NCBI GenBank assembly: GCA_028825045.1
Contig: JAPKAY010000008.1
Location: forward strand, 1 to 64,000
Reading direction: 5' to 3'
Source of the DNA: Halioglobus sp.
GTDB lineage: Bacteria; Pseudomonadota; Gammaproteobacteria; Pseudomonadales; Halieaceae
Length of the DNA: 64,000 bases
How positions within the stretch are numbered: the stretch's first letter is position 1; each line of letters begins with the position of its first letter. Below are positions 27,639-37,166 of this stretch, piece by piece. A model generated the notes under the pieces. That model saw nothing but the letters and a program-made list of their open reading frames with translations, did no database searches and was not told the origin of the DNA. A program made the translations under genes and the position numbers.

Positions 27639-28997
27639 TTAGCTGAATTCGCGCACCAGCCCGGAAATAGATTCCTTGGCATCACCAAACAGCATTCGCG
27701 TATTGTCCTTGTAGAACAGCGGGTTCTCGATCCCTGCAAAACCGGATGCCATTGAGCGCTTTAGCACAAATACCGTACGGGCACTGTCTACATTGATCAC
27801 GGGCATACCGTAAATAGGTGAAGACTCATTCTCGCGCGCAGCGGGGTTAACCACGTCGTTTGCGCCGATAACAATCGCCACATCCACCGTTTCCATTCGC
27901 GGGTTGATCTCGTCCATCTCCAGCAGCTGGTCATAGGGAACGTCCGCCTCGGCCAGTAGCACGTTCATGTGTCCGGGCATACGACCGGCCACCGGGTGAA
28001 TACCGAAATTCACTTCAGCGCCGTTTTTCTCCAGCAATTCAGCCAGCTCCTTAACCACGTGCTGGGCTTGGGCGACTGCCATGCCATAACCAGGGACGAT
28101 CGCAACGCTTGAAGCGGCTTCCAATATGTAGAAAGCGTCTTCGGCGGTAATGGGCTTGATTTCGCCCTCCACTTTGGTGGCCTCTACCTTGCCGCTGCCA
28201 AAGCCCGAGAACAGCACGTTGGATAGAGAACGATTCATGGCTTTGCACATGACTTGGGTCAGGATGATACCGGAGGCGCCGACCAGAGCCCCCGCCACGA
28301 TCAGGATGTTGTTGTCTACTGCGAAACCTGCAGCGCAGGCGGCTAAGCCTGAGTAGGAGTTCAGCAGTGAAATTACCACCGGCATGTCAGCCCCGCCGAT
28401 GGGAATGACCACCATTACACCGAACAGCAATGACAGGCCGATGACCCAAAACAGCCATCCGCTGTTGCTCGGCTCCAGACAAAACATGACCGAACTAGCC
28501 ACAATGCCCAGCACGACAAGGCTGTTCACCACTTGCTGGCCGTTGAACAAAAGCGCGGCGCTGCTAATTCTTTCCGAGAGTTTGCCGTAGGCGATCATGG
28601 AGCCGGTAAAGGTTACGCCACCAATCAGGATGGACAGGACAATAGTAATCAGCGTGAAGGTGCCCGCGTCTGGCCTAAAGGCGAAAGCAGCCCAGCCAAC
28701 CAGTAAGCTGGCCATGCCGCCAAACCCGTTGAACAACGCTACCATTTCCGGCATTTTAGTCATTTTAACCATTCGCGCTGCCGTGCCACCAATGATGCCA
28801 CCGACCACAATGCCAATGGCAATCCACTGGAAGTCGACAATATCCTGGTCCAGCAGAGTCGCCACGATAGCCACTAACATGCCCAGAGACGAAATCGCGT
28901 TGCCACGACGAGCCGTTGCGGGTGAGCTCAGTTGCTTTAAGCCATAGATGAATAGTGCCGCGGAAATGATGTAGGCGTATTGAGTCAGAATATCCAT
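27639..28997 (-). CDS. pntB: NAD(P) transhydrogenase subunit beta
   Basis: PntB carries most of the proton channel and the NADP(H)-binding domain III of the proton-translocating transhydrogenase, which uses the proton gradient to make NADPH from NADH. The 452-residue protein has about nine membrane segments (1-260), then a Rossmann-like domain with P-G-Y-G-M-A-V-A-Q-A-Q and later G-A-N-D-V-V-N-P. It is the last gene of a three-gene operon, 5 bases after pntAB. Confidence 0.96.
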   Translation of the reverse strand: MDILTQYAYIISAALFIYGLKQLSSPATARRGNAISSLGMLVAIVATLLDQDIVDFQWIAIGIVVGGIIGGTAARMVKMTKMPEMVALFNGFGGMASLLVGWAAFAFRPDAGTFTLITIVLSILIGGVTFTGSMIAYGKLSERISSAALLFNGQQVVNSLVVLGIVASSVMFCLEPSNSGWLFWVIGLSLLFGVMVVIPIGGADMPVVISLLNSYSGLAACAAGFAVDNNILIVAGALVGASGIILTQVMCKAMNRSLSNVLFSGFGSGKVEATKVEGEIKPITAEDAFYILEAASSVAIVPGYGMAVAQAQHVVKELAELLEKNGAEVNFGIHPVAGRMPGHMNVLLAEADVPYDQLLEMDEINPRMETVDVAIVIGANDVVNPAARENESSPIYGMPVINVDSARTVFVLKRSMASGFAGIENPLFYKDNTRMLFGDAKESISGLVREFS

Positions 28998-29002
28998 CGC
29001 TA

Positions 29003-29311
29003 TCAGCTCCCCTTCTTCTTAAACATGGCGAGCATGCGATCAGTGACCAAGTAACCACCCACCACGTTAATAGTGGCAAGCGCGACGGCTGCTGAACCGA
29101 GCCAGTTGGCCAGATCCTGCTGTCCGCTACCGGCCAGGCTTATCGCACCTACCACGGTCACTCCTGAGATCGCGTTGGCACCGGACATCAACGGTGTGTG
29201 CAAGGTGGCGGGCACCTTATTGATCAGCTCAAAGCCCAGGAAGATGGACAACATGAGGATAAATGTGAGGAAAACTTCGTCCGGTATGATGAACACTTCG
29301 ACAGATATCAT
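29003..29311 (-). CDS. pntAB: NAD(P) transhydrogenase subunit alpha, membrane part
   Basis: A 102-residue protein with about three membrane segments, corresponding to the C-terminal membrane part of the E. coli alpha subunit. Family features include F-L-G-F-E-L-I-N-K-V-P and L-H-T-P-L-M-S-G-A-N-A-I-S-G. The alpha subunit being split into two genes matches the Rhodospirillum and Pseudomonas type. It is separated from pntAA by one base, so translation is probably coupled. Confidence 0.95.
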   Translation of the reverse strand: MISVEVFIIPDEVFLTFILMLSIFLGFELINKVPATLHTPLMSGANAISGVTVVGAISLAGSGQQDLANWLGSAAVALATINVVGGYLVTDRMLAMFKKKGS

Positions 29312-29312
29312 G

Positions 29313-30455
29313 TTATGCGCCTCCTTCCAGAATATTCTTGATCGTCGTATTCGTCACTTCACCGCCGTGTGTAATGATGCAGCCGGGTAAAATATCGTGC
29401 TCGAAATCGACCACGAATTTTTTATCATCTTCGCTCCAGTTATCTTCCACTAGGCTGAACAGATTGGCGGAGTACATCTGGCTGGCGTCGCGAGCTACTT
29501 CTCCCGCGAGGTTGCCCTTGCCGATGACGGTAACGCCTGCGACCTGAACAATCTCATTGGGGACGGAGCCTTCGACGTTGCCGCCTGTTTCAGCCGCCAT
29601 ATCGACAATCACCGATCCGTGTGTCATTCCCTCAATCATGTCTTTAGTGACCAGTACCGGAGGCTTGCGTCCAAATACCTGCGCAGTAGTAATCACTACG
29701 TCTGATTTAGCGATCACTTCTTTTTGCGCCTGTCGCTGTATTGCTATTTGTTCTGGTGTCAGCTGCTTGGCATAGCCATCGGCAGTCTCGCCGGTTTCGC
29801 CGAGGTCAATTTCCAGAAATTTCGCACCGACGGAGCGCACCTGCTCTGCCACAACCGGGCGAGTGTCAAAGGCTGTGACCTTGGCACCCAGGCGCTTGGC
29901 GGTGGCGATTGCCTGCAGGCCTGCTACGCCGGCACCGATGACGAAAACGTTGGCCGGCTTGAGCGTGCCTGCCGGGGTCATCATCATAGGAAAAATTCGG
30001 GGCAGGTGAATTGCCGCCTGCATGACCATCACATAGCCAGCCAGGTTGGCCTGGGAACTCAGGGCATCCATTTTCTGGCTGCGGGTGGTGCGCGGAATCA
30101 TTTCCATACTGATGGAGGTAATACCCGCGTCCTTGAATGCGTTGACCAGCGCGTGCTCATTGAAGGGGTCCAGATAGCTGATATGGATGGCTCCACGCTT
30201 CATCAGGCGGATTTCGTCTGGCTCCGGCTTGCGCAGGCGCAGCAGTAAGTCGGCGTTGCCAAACATGGCGTTGCGGTCCTGTGAAATGGTGGCTCCTACC
30301 GCGGAATATTCCGCATCAGTGAAGCCTGAACCTGCACCCATACCGGCCTCCACTTCAAGCTCCGCGCCCATGGCGCACAACTTTTTGGCGTGGGCGGGCG
30401 TGATGGGTATCCGGTTTTCCCCTGGATGGGTTTCTTTCGGAATGGCGATGCGCAT
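29313..30455 (-). CDS. pntAA: NAD(P) transhydrogenase subunit alpha, NAD-binding part
   Basis: This soluble 380-residue subunit binds NAD(H) (domain I) and exchanges hydride with PntB. It belongs to the alanine dehydrogenase/PntA family. The Rossmann core shows V-I-G-A-G-V-A-G-L-Q-A-I-A and the following acidic V-T-A-F-D-T-R-P. The mobile loop is near the C-terminal third. It is the first gene of pntAA-pntAB-pntB. Confidence 0.96.
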   Translation of the reverse strand: MRIAIPKETHPGENRIPITPAHAKKLCAMGAELEVEAGMGAGSGFTDAEYSAVGATISQDRNAMFGNADLLLRLRKPEPDEIRLMKRGAIHISYLDPFNEHALVNAFKDAGITSISMEMIPRTTRSQKMDALSSQANLAGYVMVMQAAIHLPRIFPMMMTPAGTLKPANVFVIGAGVAGLQAIATAKRLGAKVTAFDTRPVVAEQVRSVGAKFLEIDLGETGETADGYAKQLTPEQIAIQRQAQKEVIAKSDVVITTAQVFGRKPPVLVTKDMIEGMTHGSVIVDMAAETGGNVEGSVPNEIVQVAGVTVIGKGNLAGEVARDASQMYSANLFSLVEDNWSEDDKKFVVDFEHDILPGCIITHGGEVTNTTIKNILEGGA

Positions 30456-30781
30456 GCGTTATGTACCCCGTACCTTTGTTTATTCGAGCAGCCGGCAACC
30501 AATGGCCGATTTAGTTATCAGGGCGCCGCGTGGGGCCGTGTAACAGACTACCGGCCGGCCGCTGGAGGCCACTGTGCTGAGCAGCCGCCGACTTTAGCAC
30601 AGCCGGTACTGCTCGGGAACATTGGTTCCCCACTGTAAATAGGGGCCATCTGCGCCCTGTTGTGGCGAGATATCTGGCCCGGTTGGTTCAGGGCGCGCTA
30701 ATTTGAGTGATTCGCGCGCAGAAACAAGGGTGGTAACGTCCAATAAAGTTGACTCCAACTGACACCCCAGGCGGCTGAAAA
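30456..30781. other. Intergenic region between the helicase and pnt
   Basis: This 326-base region sits downstream of the helicase stop and upstream of pntAA, both read on the minus strand. It should hold the pnt promoter, which I cannot place. I see no gene, hairpin terminator or repeat that stands out. Confidence 0.4.
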
Positions 30782-33082
30782 CTACGATTGAGGCCAGGGT
30801 TTGTATTCCCACCAAGGGGGCAGAAGGGCTCGGTACTGTTTCTCGCCGTAGCGCGGATCGATCAGGAGCGCGCTGCCGGTGTCCTGGAGTCGCCGCACTA
30901 CTCTGCCCAGCGCCTGGTCGACCTTCTGCATCCCCGGGTACATGAAGGCATATTCGAACCCCGCGTTATGGCGCTGTTGGTGCCAGTCCTTTAGCAATCG
31001 GGTATCGCGATTAACCTGTGGCATGCCGATTCCTACCACCACGACACTGGAAAGTTGCTCGCCGGGGAGGTCAATGCCCTCGCCGAATACACCCCCAAGG
31101 ATGCAGAACGCGGCCATATCTCTGCGCTCTGCCAGTAACTGCAACAGTTCTTCGCGCTCACCCTCACTCTGTTGGGCGTGCTGGACCCAAAGGGTGCGCG
31201 ACTCAGGTGAGGCACCAGCGGACTGCATCTGTGTCAGGCAATCCTGCAAGTAGCGATAGGAGGGAAAATAGAGAATGCAGTTTCCGGGAGTGCCTGCTAG
31301 CCAGCGCTGTAATTGCCGTGCCAGTTTCGGCAGAGTCGTGTCGCGCTGGCGGAAGCGGGTATCGATATCAGTTGCCAGCCACACCTGTAGCTGTTCGCTG
31401 TCAAAGGGTGAGTTGGCCCGAGAGCACACGGCCCCGTTTTCCAGACCCAGTGACGCTTTGGACCAGGGCAGGGGTGAAAGTGTTGCCGAGAAGGCAATCA
31501 CCGAGTGCGCGCGTTGTTGCCGCGCGGCCAACTGACGCGAGGGGTCCAGACAGTTCAGCGTAACGCGCAAGCTCTGGCGGCCGGCCCCCCGGCTCAATTG
31601 AAAACGGTAGTCATCGCCCCACTGATCGGCCACTCGCAGGAACTGCAGAACTTCGAAATAGAAGGTCATTAATTCCGGGTGGCGGTGCAAAAATGTTGGG
31701 TCCTGCGCCAGTTCTTCCGAGACGGTGCTGACGAAACTCCGCAGGGCTGTTATCAGATCCGGTGGCAAGCTTTCGCTGCTGTCAAACTCAGCCTCCTGCC
31801 AGGATGCATTTTGCAGTGCCAGCAACTGGCGGTTGAGACGCGATAGGGCTTTGGCCATGTTCCCGCTCACGTGAGTTTTTGCTCGCATCAGCGCTGCTTT
31901 TTCCAGGCCGGCACTGTACATGTTTCGTGCCCTGCCCGGGAGGTTGTGGGCTTCATCGAGCAATACGGTCCAGCGCTTGTTGTCGGATTCCATACAAGCG
32001 CTCAACGTGGCCGTTAGACTGTAAACATAGTGTAGATCGGCGACGATCACATCGACCCAGGGCAGCAGGTCTATGGTCAGCTCGTACGGGCAGACTTCAA
32101 ACGTTTGGGCAAGTGACTCGATATCGCCGCGTCGCAATGTGCCCTGTTCGATGGCCGCAAACATTGCTGCGGGGAGTTTCTCGTAGTAATCACGCGCGTA
32201 GGGGCAGTCATCCCCATGACACGCGCGTCCCGGAGATAGGCATATTTTGTCTTTCGCTGTCAGGCTGAGGGCAGTGCCGCGATAGCCGGCCGCGGCGAGG
32301 TCTGCAAGTGTGTTTTCGGCAGCGCGGCGCCCCACCGTTTTTGAGGTGAGGAAAACTACCTTGTCATGTTTGTCGGTGGCCATGGCCTTCAGCGCAGGGA
32401 ATAACACGGCCGAGGTCTTACCGCTACCGGTGGGCGCTTCCAGTAATAAGTGTCCGCCTTGATCAATACATTTGTAGCTCAGCTCGGCGATGTCCCGCTG
32501 TCCATCGCGAAATTCCCCATAGGGAAATGCAAGCTCGGCGAGACTGGCATCCCGCGCGCGTCGTGCACGTGCCAGTTTGCGCAACCACTCTGCAAATTGC
32601 GACAGGGTGGCATCAAGAAATTCCGCTAGCGCTTCTTTCGTATACGTCTCGGTACGATTGAATTCCTCCCCGCTGTCGATATTGAACCATGTCACCCTAA
32701 CGTCTAAGTGCGAGGGCAATTCCTGCGCAGCAATAATGGCTGCATATAGACGTCCCTGCGCCAGATGTAACTGCGCCACAGGTTCGCTGATTGTATCTGG
32801 AGGGACACGACAGGTTTTTATTTCTTCGACCAGTCCCACTTCCGGATCGTAGCCATCGGCACGTCCGCGCAGCGTTAGTATTAACCCCGGTTCGGTGTGC
32901 TGATATTCAACTGCGTACTCGCGCTGATAAGATGCCTGACGGCGAGTGTAGACGCGTTGGTGTCCCGCTACTCCTTGCACACCCGTGGGCGAGGGTTTGA
33001 AGCGCTGGTCAATATCACCGCGGCGGTGACAGAATTGAGTTAATTCTGTCACGGTGATGGAAAGCTCGGTTACGTCGTCCAT
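30782..33082 (-). CDS. XPD/DinG-like Fe-S DNA helicase with N-terminal PD-(D/E)XK-like motif
   Basis: A 766-residue superfamily 2 helicase. Walker A is E215-A-P-T-G-S-G-K-T and Walker B the box D376-E-A-H. The C-terminal motif VI reads Q-A-L-G-R-V-V-R-R. Four cysteines (281, 288, 293, 331) between motifs I and II fit an XPD-type iron-sulfur cluster. Residues about 50-130 precede the helicase and contain G-R-A-D76-G-Y-D and E87-I-K89, the D...ExK pattern of Cas4/RecB-type PD-(D/E)XK nucleases. Whether that part is active is unknown. The start overlaps the FAN1-type gene by 13 bases, so the two proteins are almost certainly made together. A 5'-3' helicase role in crosslink or recombinational repair is inference. 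Confidence 0.85.
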   Translation of the reverse strand: MDDVTELSITVTELTQFCHRRGDIDQRFKPSPTGVQGVAGHQRVYTRRQASYQREYAVEYQHTEPGLILTLRGRADGYDPEVGLVEEIKTCRVPPDTISEPVAQLHLAQGRLYAAIIAAQELPSHLDVRVTWFNIDSGEEFNRTETYTKEALAEFLDATLSQFAEWLRKLARARRARDASLAELAFPYGEFRDGQRDIAELSYKCIDQGGHLLLEAPTGSGKTSAVLFPALKAMATDKHDKVVFLTSKTVGRRAAENTLADLAAAGYRGTALSLTAKDKICLSPGRACHGDDCPYARDYYEKLPAAMFAAIEQGTLRRGDIESLAQTFEVCPYELTIDLLPWVDVIVADLHYVYSLTATLSACMESDNKRWTVLLDEAHNLPGRARNMYSAGLEKAALMRAKTHVSGNMAKALSRLNRQLLALQNASWQEAEFDSSESLPPDLITALRSFVSTVSEELAQDPTFLHRHPELMTFYFEVLQFLRVADQWGDDYRFQLSRGAGRQSLRVTLNCLDPSRQLAARQQRAHSVIAFSATLSPLPWSKASLGLENGAVCSRANSPFDSEQLQVWLATDIDTRFRQRDTTLPKLARQLQRWLAGTPGNCILYFPSYRYLQDCLTQMQSAGASPESRTLWVQHAQQSEGEREELLQLLAERRDMAAFCILGGVFGEGIDLPGEQLSSVVVVGIGMPQVNRDTRLLKDWHQQRHNAGFEYAFMYPGMQKVDQALGRVVRRLQDTGSALLIDPRYGEKQYRALLPPWWEYKPWPQS

Positions 33083-34734
33083 TCCACCCAGGCCACTTGT
33101 GCGGGAATTTGTTGAGTCTGAAAGTAACGCAGCCAGCGTTTCTGATTGTCTTGCAGAGCGTCGCCCGGACCTTTGACTTCTATCAGGCAGTAGTCACCTG
33201 CCCTACTTCCCAGCGCGATAAGGTCCGGGAAGCCACGACGATTTTCCAGCGGGTCAAACAGAATTCGTTCCCAGACTGCCAGCAGGTGAGCAGCCGGAAT
33301 AGTGCGCGCGGCGGCTTCGACCAGTTCGACATTAATGCGCCGCCAGTCCACCCAATTGCACCGGCAGAATTGGTAGCGTTGGTAGGCCTGACGCAATACG
33401 TCGGCCAGATTGCTACTGCGCAGTTGATCTAGTCTGGTGGTTATAGAGTCCTGGCGCCGGGCACAGAACGTGCGCTCGTACATATCTGCGGGTGCACTTT
33501 GATAGGGGTGGTGGAAGGCTCCGGGAACCGCCTCGAAAATCTGTTCCCAGAATGCGAGCCCAAATAGTGATGACATGAGACTGTTTTCAACGTAGTGCAC
33601 CGCCTGCCATTGATCCAACAGATGTGCCGCGGCCAGATGCTCCACTGAATCGTCGCCCGCTGGCAGCGACAGTGTCACATTCGTGAAGGCATCGCGTTGC
33701 CGTGCTTGGCGGCTACCACCGAGTTTGCGTTTCACCCTTGGCTGTATCCGAGCGGCGGCCTCTTGCTCCGCTTCGCACCAGGGGTGCAGGAGCATGTGTG
33801 TACACAGTGTGTCTGCCGCGGACCAGTCGCCACACCGTTCCAGTATTCGAGCGCGCCGTTCCCTGGCGGGATGCAGCTTACTCCGCTGGTAAAGCTGCAG
33901 CGCAGTTTCCCAATATTCTTGTCGTTCCAGGTCTCTGGCCAACGAGTTACACAGACGATGCCAGCGACTTTCGCTGGAGGGAAAACGGATGTTCAGGGCG
34001 AGCGCTTGCTCGGCGAGTTCAGGCAGCGTGTCCGTCTGCCCCGCTTCCAGCAATATTCGGTGCTCGTCACTCAAAGCTGCGCAGATCAGGTACTCCTCAA
34101 ACGCGTCACGGTTGGAAAACAGCCGATGGTTGCGATCGAGTTGGTACGAAAAATAGCGGGTGACGCCCAGGTCTTCCAGTACAAAATCAGTGAGGCTTTG
34201 GTGCCTGTTGCCAAAAAAGAGTATCTGTAGGTTCTCCACCAGCTCTACACCAAGCGGAGCAATCAGCCGCTGCGAGTCGCAGCCTCGCAGCGTTTGCAGC
34301 AGCTTCTTCTCATCCAGCGATAAAGCCTCAATAGCACATAATAGCGTAGCTTTTGAGGCGAACCGGCCGGTGGGGACGTCGGGGAAAAATGCCTGTTGCA
34401 ACTCCCTACGGGTGTACAACCTGGTCACCACCTCCAGCGTTAATCCATCCGCTTCGAGTACCATCTTGCAGTCAATCAGCTCGTTCAGAATCGGCGCTAT
34501 GGCCCCCAACTCCTGGTACTTTAGTTTGCTTTCGCGGAACCACGGACCTGTGCGGGACACCAGCCTTACATAGAGGCACTGCGCCTTGAATTCCAGCTGG
34601 CGAAAACATGTCAGTACATCGCGCTCAGCGTTGGTCAGAATGTCCTCGTACTGCGCCTCAACGGTGTCGCACAGGCGCAGAAAATTATCCCTGTAGTAAT
34701 GGGGGGATAGTTCAATTGTTTCGAGGTCTGTCAT
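33070..34734 (-). CDS. FAN1-type VRR-NUC structure-specific nuclease
   Basis: Bacterial FAN1 homologues are flap endonucleases/exonucleases that unhook DNA interstrand crosslinks. ATG 34734 (M-T-D-L-E-T-I-E-L-S, 554 residues) matches the known bacterial FAN1 length; an open upstream extension lacks similarity. The N-terminal two thirds are helical and TPR-like. The VRR-NUC domain at the C-terminus contains the metal-binding R-G-F-P-D-L-I-A-L and C-L-I-E-V-K-G-P-G-D, followed by N-Q-K-R-W-L. The gene overlaps the downstream XPD/DinG-like helicase by 13 bases, and the pairing suggests they act on the same lesion. Confidence 0.88.
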   Translation of the reverse strand: MTDLETIELSPHYYRDNFLRLCDTVEAQYEDILTNAERDVLTCFRQLEFKAQCLYVRLVSRTGPWFRESKLKYQELGAIAPILNELIDCKMVLEADGLTLEVVTRLYTRRELQQAFFPDVPTGRFASKATLLCAIEALSLDEKKLLQTLRGCDSQRLIAPLGVELVENLQILFFGNRHQSLTDFVLEDLGVTRYFSYQLDRNHRLFSNRDAFEEYLICAALSDEHRILLEAGQTDTLPELAEQALALNIRFPSSESRWHRLCNSLARDLERQEYWETALQLYQRSKLHPARERRARILERCGDWSAADTLCTHMLLHPWCEAEQEAAARIQPRVKRKLGGSRQARQRDAFTNVTLSLPAGDDSVEHLAAAHLLDQWQAVHYVENSLMSSLFGLAFWEQIFEAVPGAFHHPYQSAPADMYERTFCARRQDSITTRLDQLRSSNLADVLRQAYQRYQFCRCNWVDWRRINVELVEAAARTIPAAHLLAVWERILFDPLENRRGFPDLIALGSRAGDYCLIEVKGPGDALQDNQKRWLRYFQTQQIPAQVAWVEWTT

Positions 34735-34813
34735 AGCTTGACCAATGCTACGCGAACGGTTCACGGAAGTCAGATTGCGCGTGCACTTGGAAGCATCAGC
34801 CAATACCTTTTGT

Positions 34814-34832
34814 GGGGTTTGGTTCAGTTTAA
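34814..34832. repeat. Copy 2 of the dispersed 19-base intergenic motif
   Basis: GGGGTTTGGTTCAGTTTAA, 17 of 19 identical to the copy at 7111-7129. It lies 80 bases above the FAN1-type start. On the minus strand both copies are open in the frame of the gene below and read K-L-N-Q-T-P, but neither extension is otherwise conserved. Confidence 0.4.
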
Positions 34833-35002
34833 CAAAATGATATCGAATCCTCTGCCACGTAACTAATTTCCAGACGGGGCTATTGGCATTGGCTGGCCTC
34901 ACTGTACCGAGCGCATGATTTAGGGCATTCTGGCAGTGTTGCTCGCCAGCTGACCAGATAATGAGGTGATCCCGCGCTGCGGGTCCCGAACAGTCCTATG
35001 GA

Positions 35003-36490
35003 GTGCCCCGAGACTTGATTCTTTCCTCAAAACCGCCCGCAGGTTTAACACCACTGCTGGCGCTGATTCCCATCATCTTTCTAGTGACCTTGCTAGCGTG
35101 TTCAGTTTATTTGTTTGGTGCGGATTCATCTTTTGGCGCCAACCAGATAGCCTTGATTCTGGCGACCTGCGTCGCCGCGCTAGTAGGTCGTCGCGTGGGT
35201 ATTTCCTGGAGCGAAGCGCAAAATGGCATAATAGAGGGCATTGGTGTGGGGCTGGCGCCAATCCTTATTTTACTCGCTGTGGGTATGCTGATTGGTACCT
35301 GGATTTTATGTGGGACGGTGCCAGCAATGATTTATTACGGCGTGCAAGTGCTCAATCCAGACATTTTTTATGCTGCCAGCACCGTCATTTGTGCGATTGT
35401 TGCGATTAGTATCGGTAGCTCCTGGACAGTAGCAGGTACGCTTGGCATTGGACTTATGGCAATTGCCACCAGTTTTGGGTTGTCGCCTGCGATTACCGCC
35501 GGGGCAATTATTTCCGGCGCGTATTTCGGTGATAAATTATCGCCGATGTCGGACACCACCAATTTGGCCTCAGCGGCGACCGGCGTTGATCTGTTTGAGC
35601 ATATCCGACACATGTTGTGGACAACTGTGCCCGCGTTTTTGCTGGCTCTGGTTATTTTTGCGAGCATAGGAAGCTCCGAAGCCACTGCTCCCCAGGAAAT
35701 CGAAGAACTGCAACAGGCGATCGCCAGCGAGTTCAATATTGGGCTACACCTGCTGCTCCCGCTGCTGCTTATGCTCGGACTAGTGTTTAAACGCGTGCCG
35801 GCATTTCCGGCTATCGTGATAAGCGCTCTGACAGGAGCGATTTTTGCGCTGGTGTTCCAGCCCGATACTGTGATCCAGCTGGCTGGTGGTGATGAGAAAC
35901 TTGGACGAGCATTCGCTTTATTCAAGGGTGTCTGGATTAGTTTGTTTGCGGGCTACACATCCAATAGCAATAGTGCTTTTCTCAATGAGTTACTCAGTAA
36001 GGGCGGTATGAGCAGCATGCTCAACACCGTGTGGTTGATAGTTTGTGCCCTCGGTTTGGGTGGTGTGCTGGAGCGAACCGGGATTCTCTCCTACCTGCTG
36101 CAGATTTCCCTGCGCGGTGTTAAGAGCACCGGTTCACTCATTACTACTACGGTGCTGACCTGCCTGGGCATGAACGTGTTGACCGCGGATCAGTTCATTT
36201 CCATTGCGATTCCCGGCCGTATGTACGCGGATGAATATGAGCGCCATGGTCTGTCGCGTTTAAACCTGTCCCGCACATTGGAAGATTCAGCCACGCTGAC
36301 TTCGGCGCTTATTCCATGGAATACCTGTGGTGCGTATATGTCGGCTACGCTCGGTGTAGCCACTTTCAGTTATGCGCCCTATGCGTTTTTCAATCTCTTA
36401 TGTCCGGTGATTGCGATTATTTACGGCTATACCCAATTTGCGATCAAGCCGCTTGAGCAGAGCGCGGATCGCCCGCAGGACGCCGCTTAA
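35003..36490 (+). CDS. NhaC-family Na+/H+ antiporter
   Basis: A 495-residue inner-membrane protein with about 11-12 hydrophobic segments, of the NhaC family. Members exchange sodium for protons or, in some relatives, carry lactate/malate; the ion here is unproven. Family features include S-I-G-S-S-W-T-V-A-G-T and G-A-Y-F-G-D-K-L-S-P-M-S-D-T-T-N, a charged loop typical of NhaC. The GTG start at 35003 is uncertain: GGAG overlaps it, and TTG 35015 is an in-frame alternative. The stop overlaps the following thioesterase start by one base. Confidence 0.85.
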   Translation: MPRDLILSSKPPAGLTPLLALIPIIFLVTLLACSVYLFGADSSFGANQIALILATCVAALVGRRVGISWSEAQNGIIEGIGVGLAPILILLAVGMLIGTWILCGTVPAMIYYGVQVLNPDIFYAASTVICAIVAISIGSSWTVAGTLGIGLMAIATSFGLSPAITAGAIISGAYFGDKLSPMSDTTNLASAATGVDLFEHIRHMLWTTVPAFLLALVIFASIGSSEATAPQEIEELQQAIASEFNIGLHLLLPLLLMLGLVFKRVPAFPAIVISALTGAIFALVFQPDTVIQLAGGDEKLGRAFALFKGVWISLFAGYTSNSNSAFLNELLSKGGMSSMLNTVWLIVCALGLGGVLERTGILSYLLQISLRGVKSTGSLITTTVLTCLGMNVLTADQFISIAIPGRMYADEYERHGLSRLNLSRTLEDSATLTSALIPWNTCGAYMSATLGVATFSYAPYAFFNLLCPVIAIIYGYTQFAIKPLEQSADRPQDAA

Positions 36491-36951
36491 TGGAAGGACT
36501 GAGACATCTCTGGCAGTATCCCAATCCGCACCTGCTGCATACTCGCGTAAAGCCTGATGATATGGACGGCTTGAATCACACCAACAACGCTGTTTATGTC
36601 AACTGGTGCCAAGAGGTGGCGTGGGCGCACTCGGTGGCTCTGGGCCTGGACCTGGAGCGCTATCGCGCTCTGGACCGGGCGATGGTGATCACCCACAGTG
36701 AGTTTGACTATCTATGCGCCTCTCGTGAGGGAGATGAAATCTTGGTCGCCACCTGGATTGTGGCGTGGGACCAGAAGATCACCATGGAACGGCGGTTTCA
36801 GGTTGTTCGACTGCAGGATGAGGTCACACTGCTGCGTGCGGGTATGCGCTTTGCGTGTGTGGAGCTCAGCAGTGGTCGCCCTAGACGACTGCCACCGGAG
36901 TTTATTAGCGGTTACGGGCCGGCGGTGTTGTGCGAAGCGTCGGACGAATGA
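36490..36951 (+). CDS. Hotdog-fold acyl-CoA thioesterase (4HBT type)
   Basis: A 153-residue single hotdog domain. The catalytic helix region reads D-D-M-D-G-L-N-H-T-N-N-A-V-Y-V-N-W, with the active-site Asp of the 4-hydroxybenzoyl-CoA thioesterase family. Such enzymes cleave acyl-CoA or acyl-ACP thioesters; the substrate is unknown. The ATG overlaps the antiporter stop (TAATG), so the genes are probably translationally coupled, although their functions have no obvious link. Confidence 0.85.
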   Translation: MEGLRHLWQYPNPHLLHTRVKPDDMDGLNHTNNAVYVNWCQEVAWAHSVALGLDLERYRALDRAMVITHSEFDYLCASREGDEILVATWIVAWDQKITMERRFQVVRLQDEVTLLRAGMRFACVELSSGRPRRLPPEFISGYGPAVLCEASDE

Positions 36952-37166
36952 GTCGTTGGTTTAGAAATTCGGCTTCTGGCGAGAATAGGTGTGATTTAAG
37001 CTACCAGAGCGGTGCCGCATCGCGCGCAGGTTGCTCGGACATGCCGTAAATCTGCCAATATTATTCGCCCGCATGATTCACGAGGTGAATCAATGATCTG
37101 ACAGGCTAGTCTGGCGACCTATTCTGAACAAAACAATTGAAAGAACGAAGAGAAGGAGCTCAGAAA

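Noticed and set aside
30685..30702. Possible third copy of the 19-base motif (GGTTGGTTCAGGG)
   Set aside because: Only about nine consecutive bases agree, within chance for this length of sequence.
34735..34902. N-terminal extension of the FAN1-type nuclease
   Set aside because: It shows no similarity to FAN1 and the 554-residue form has the family length.
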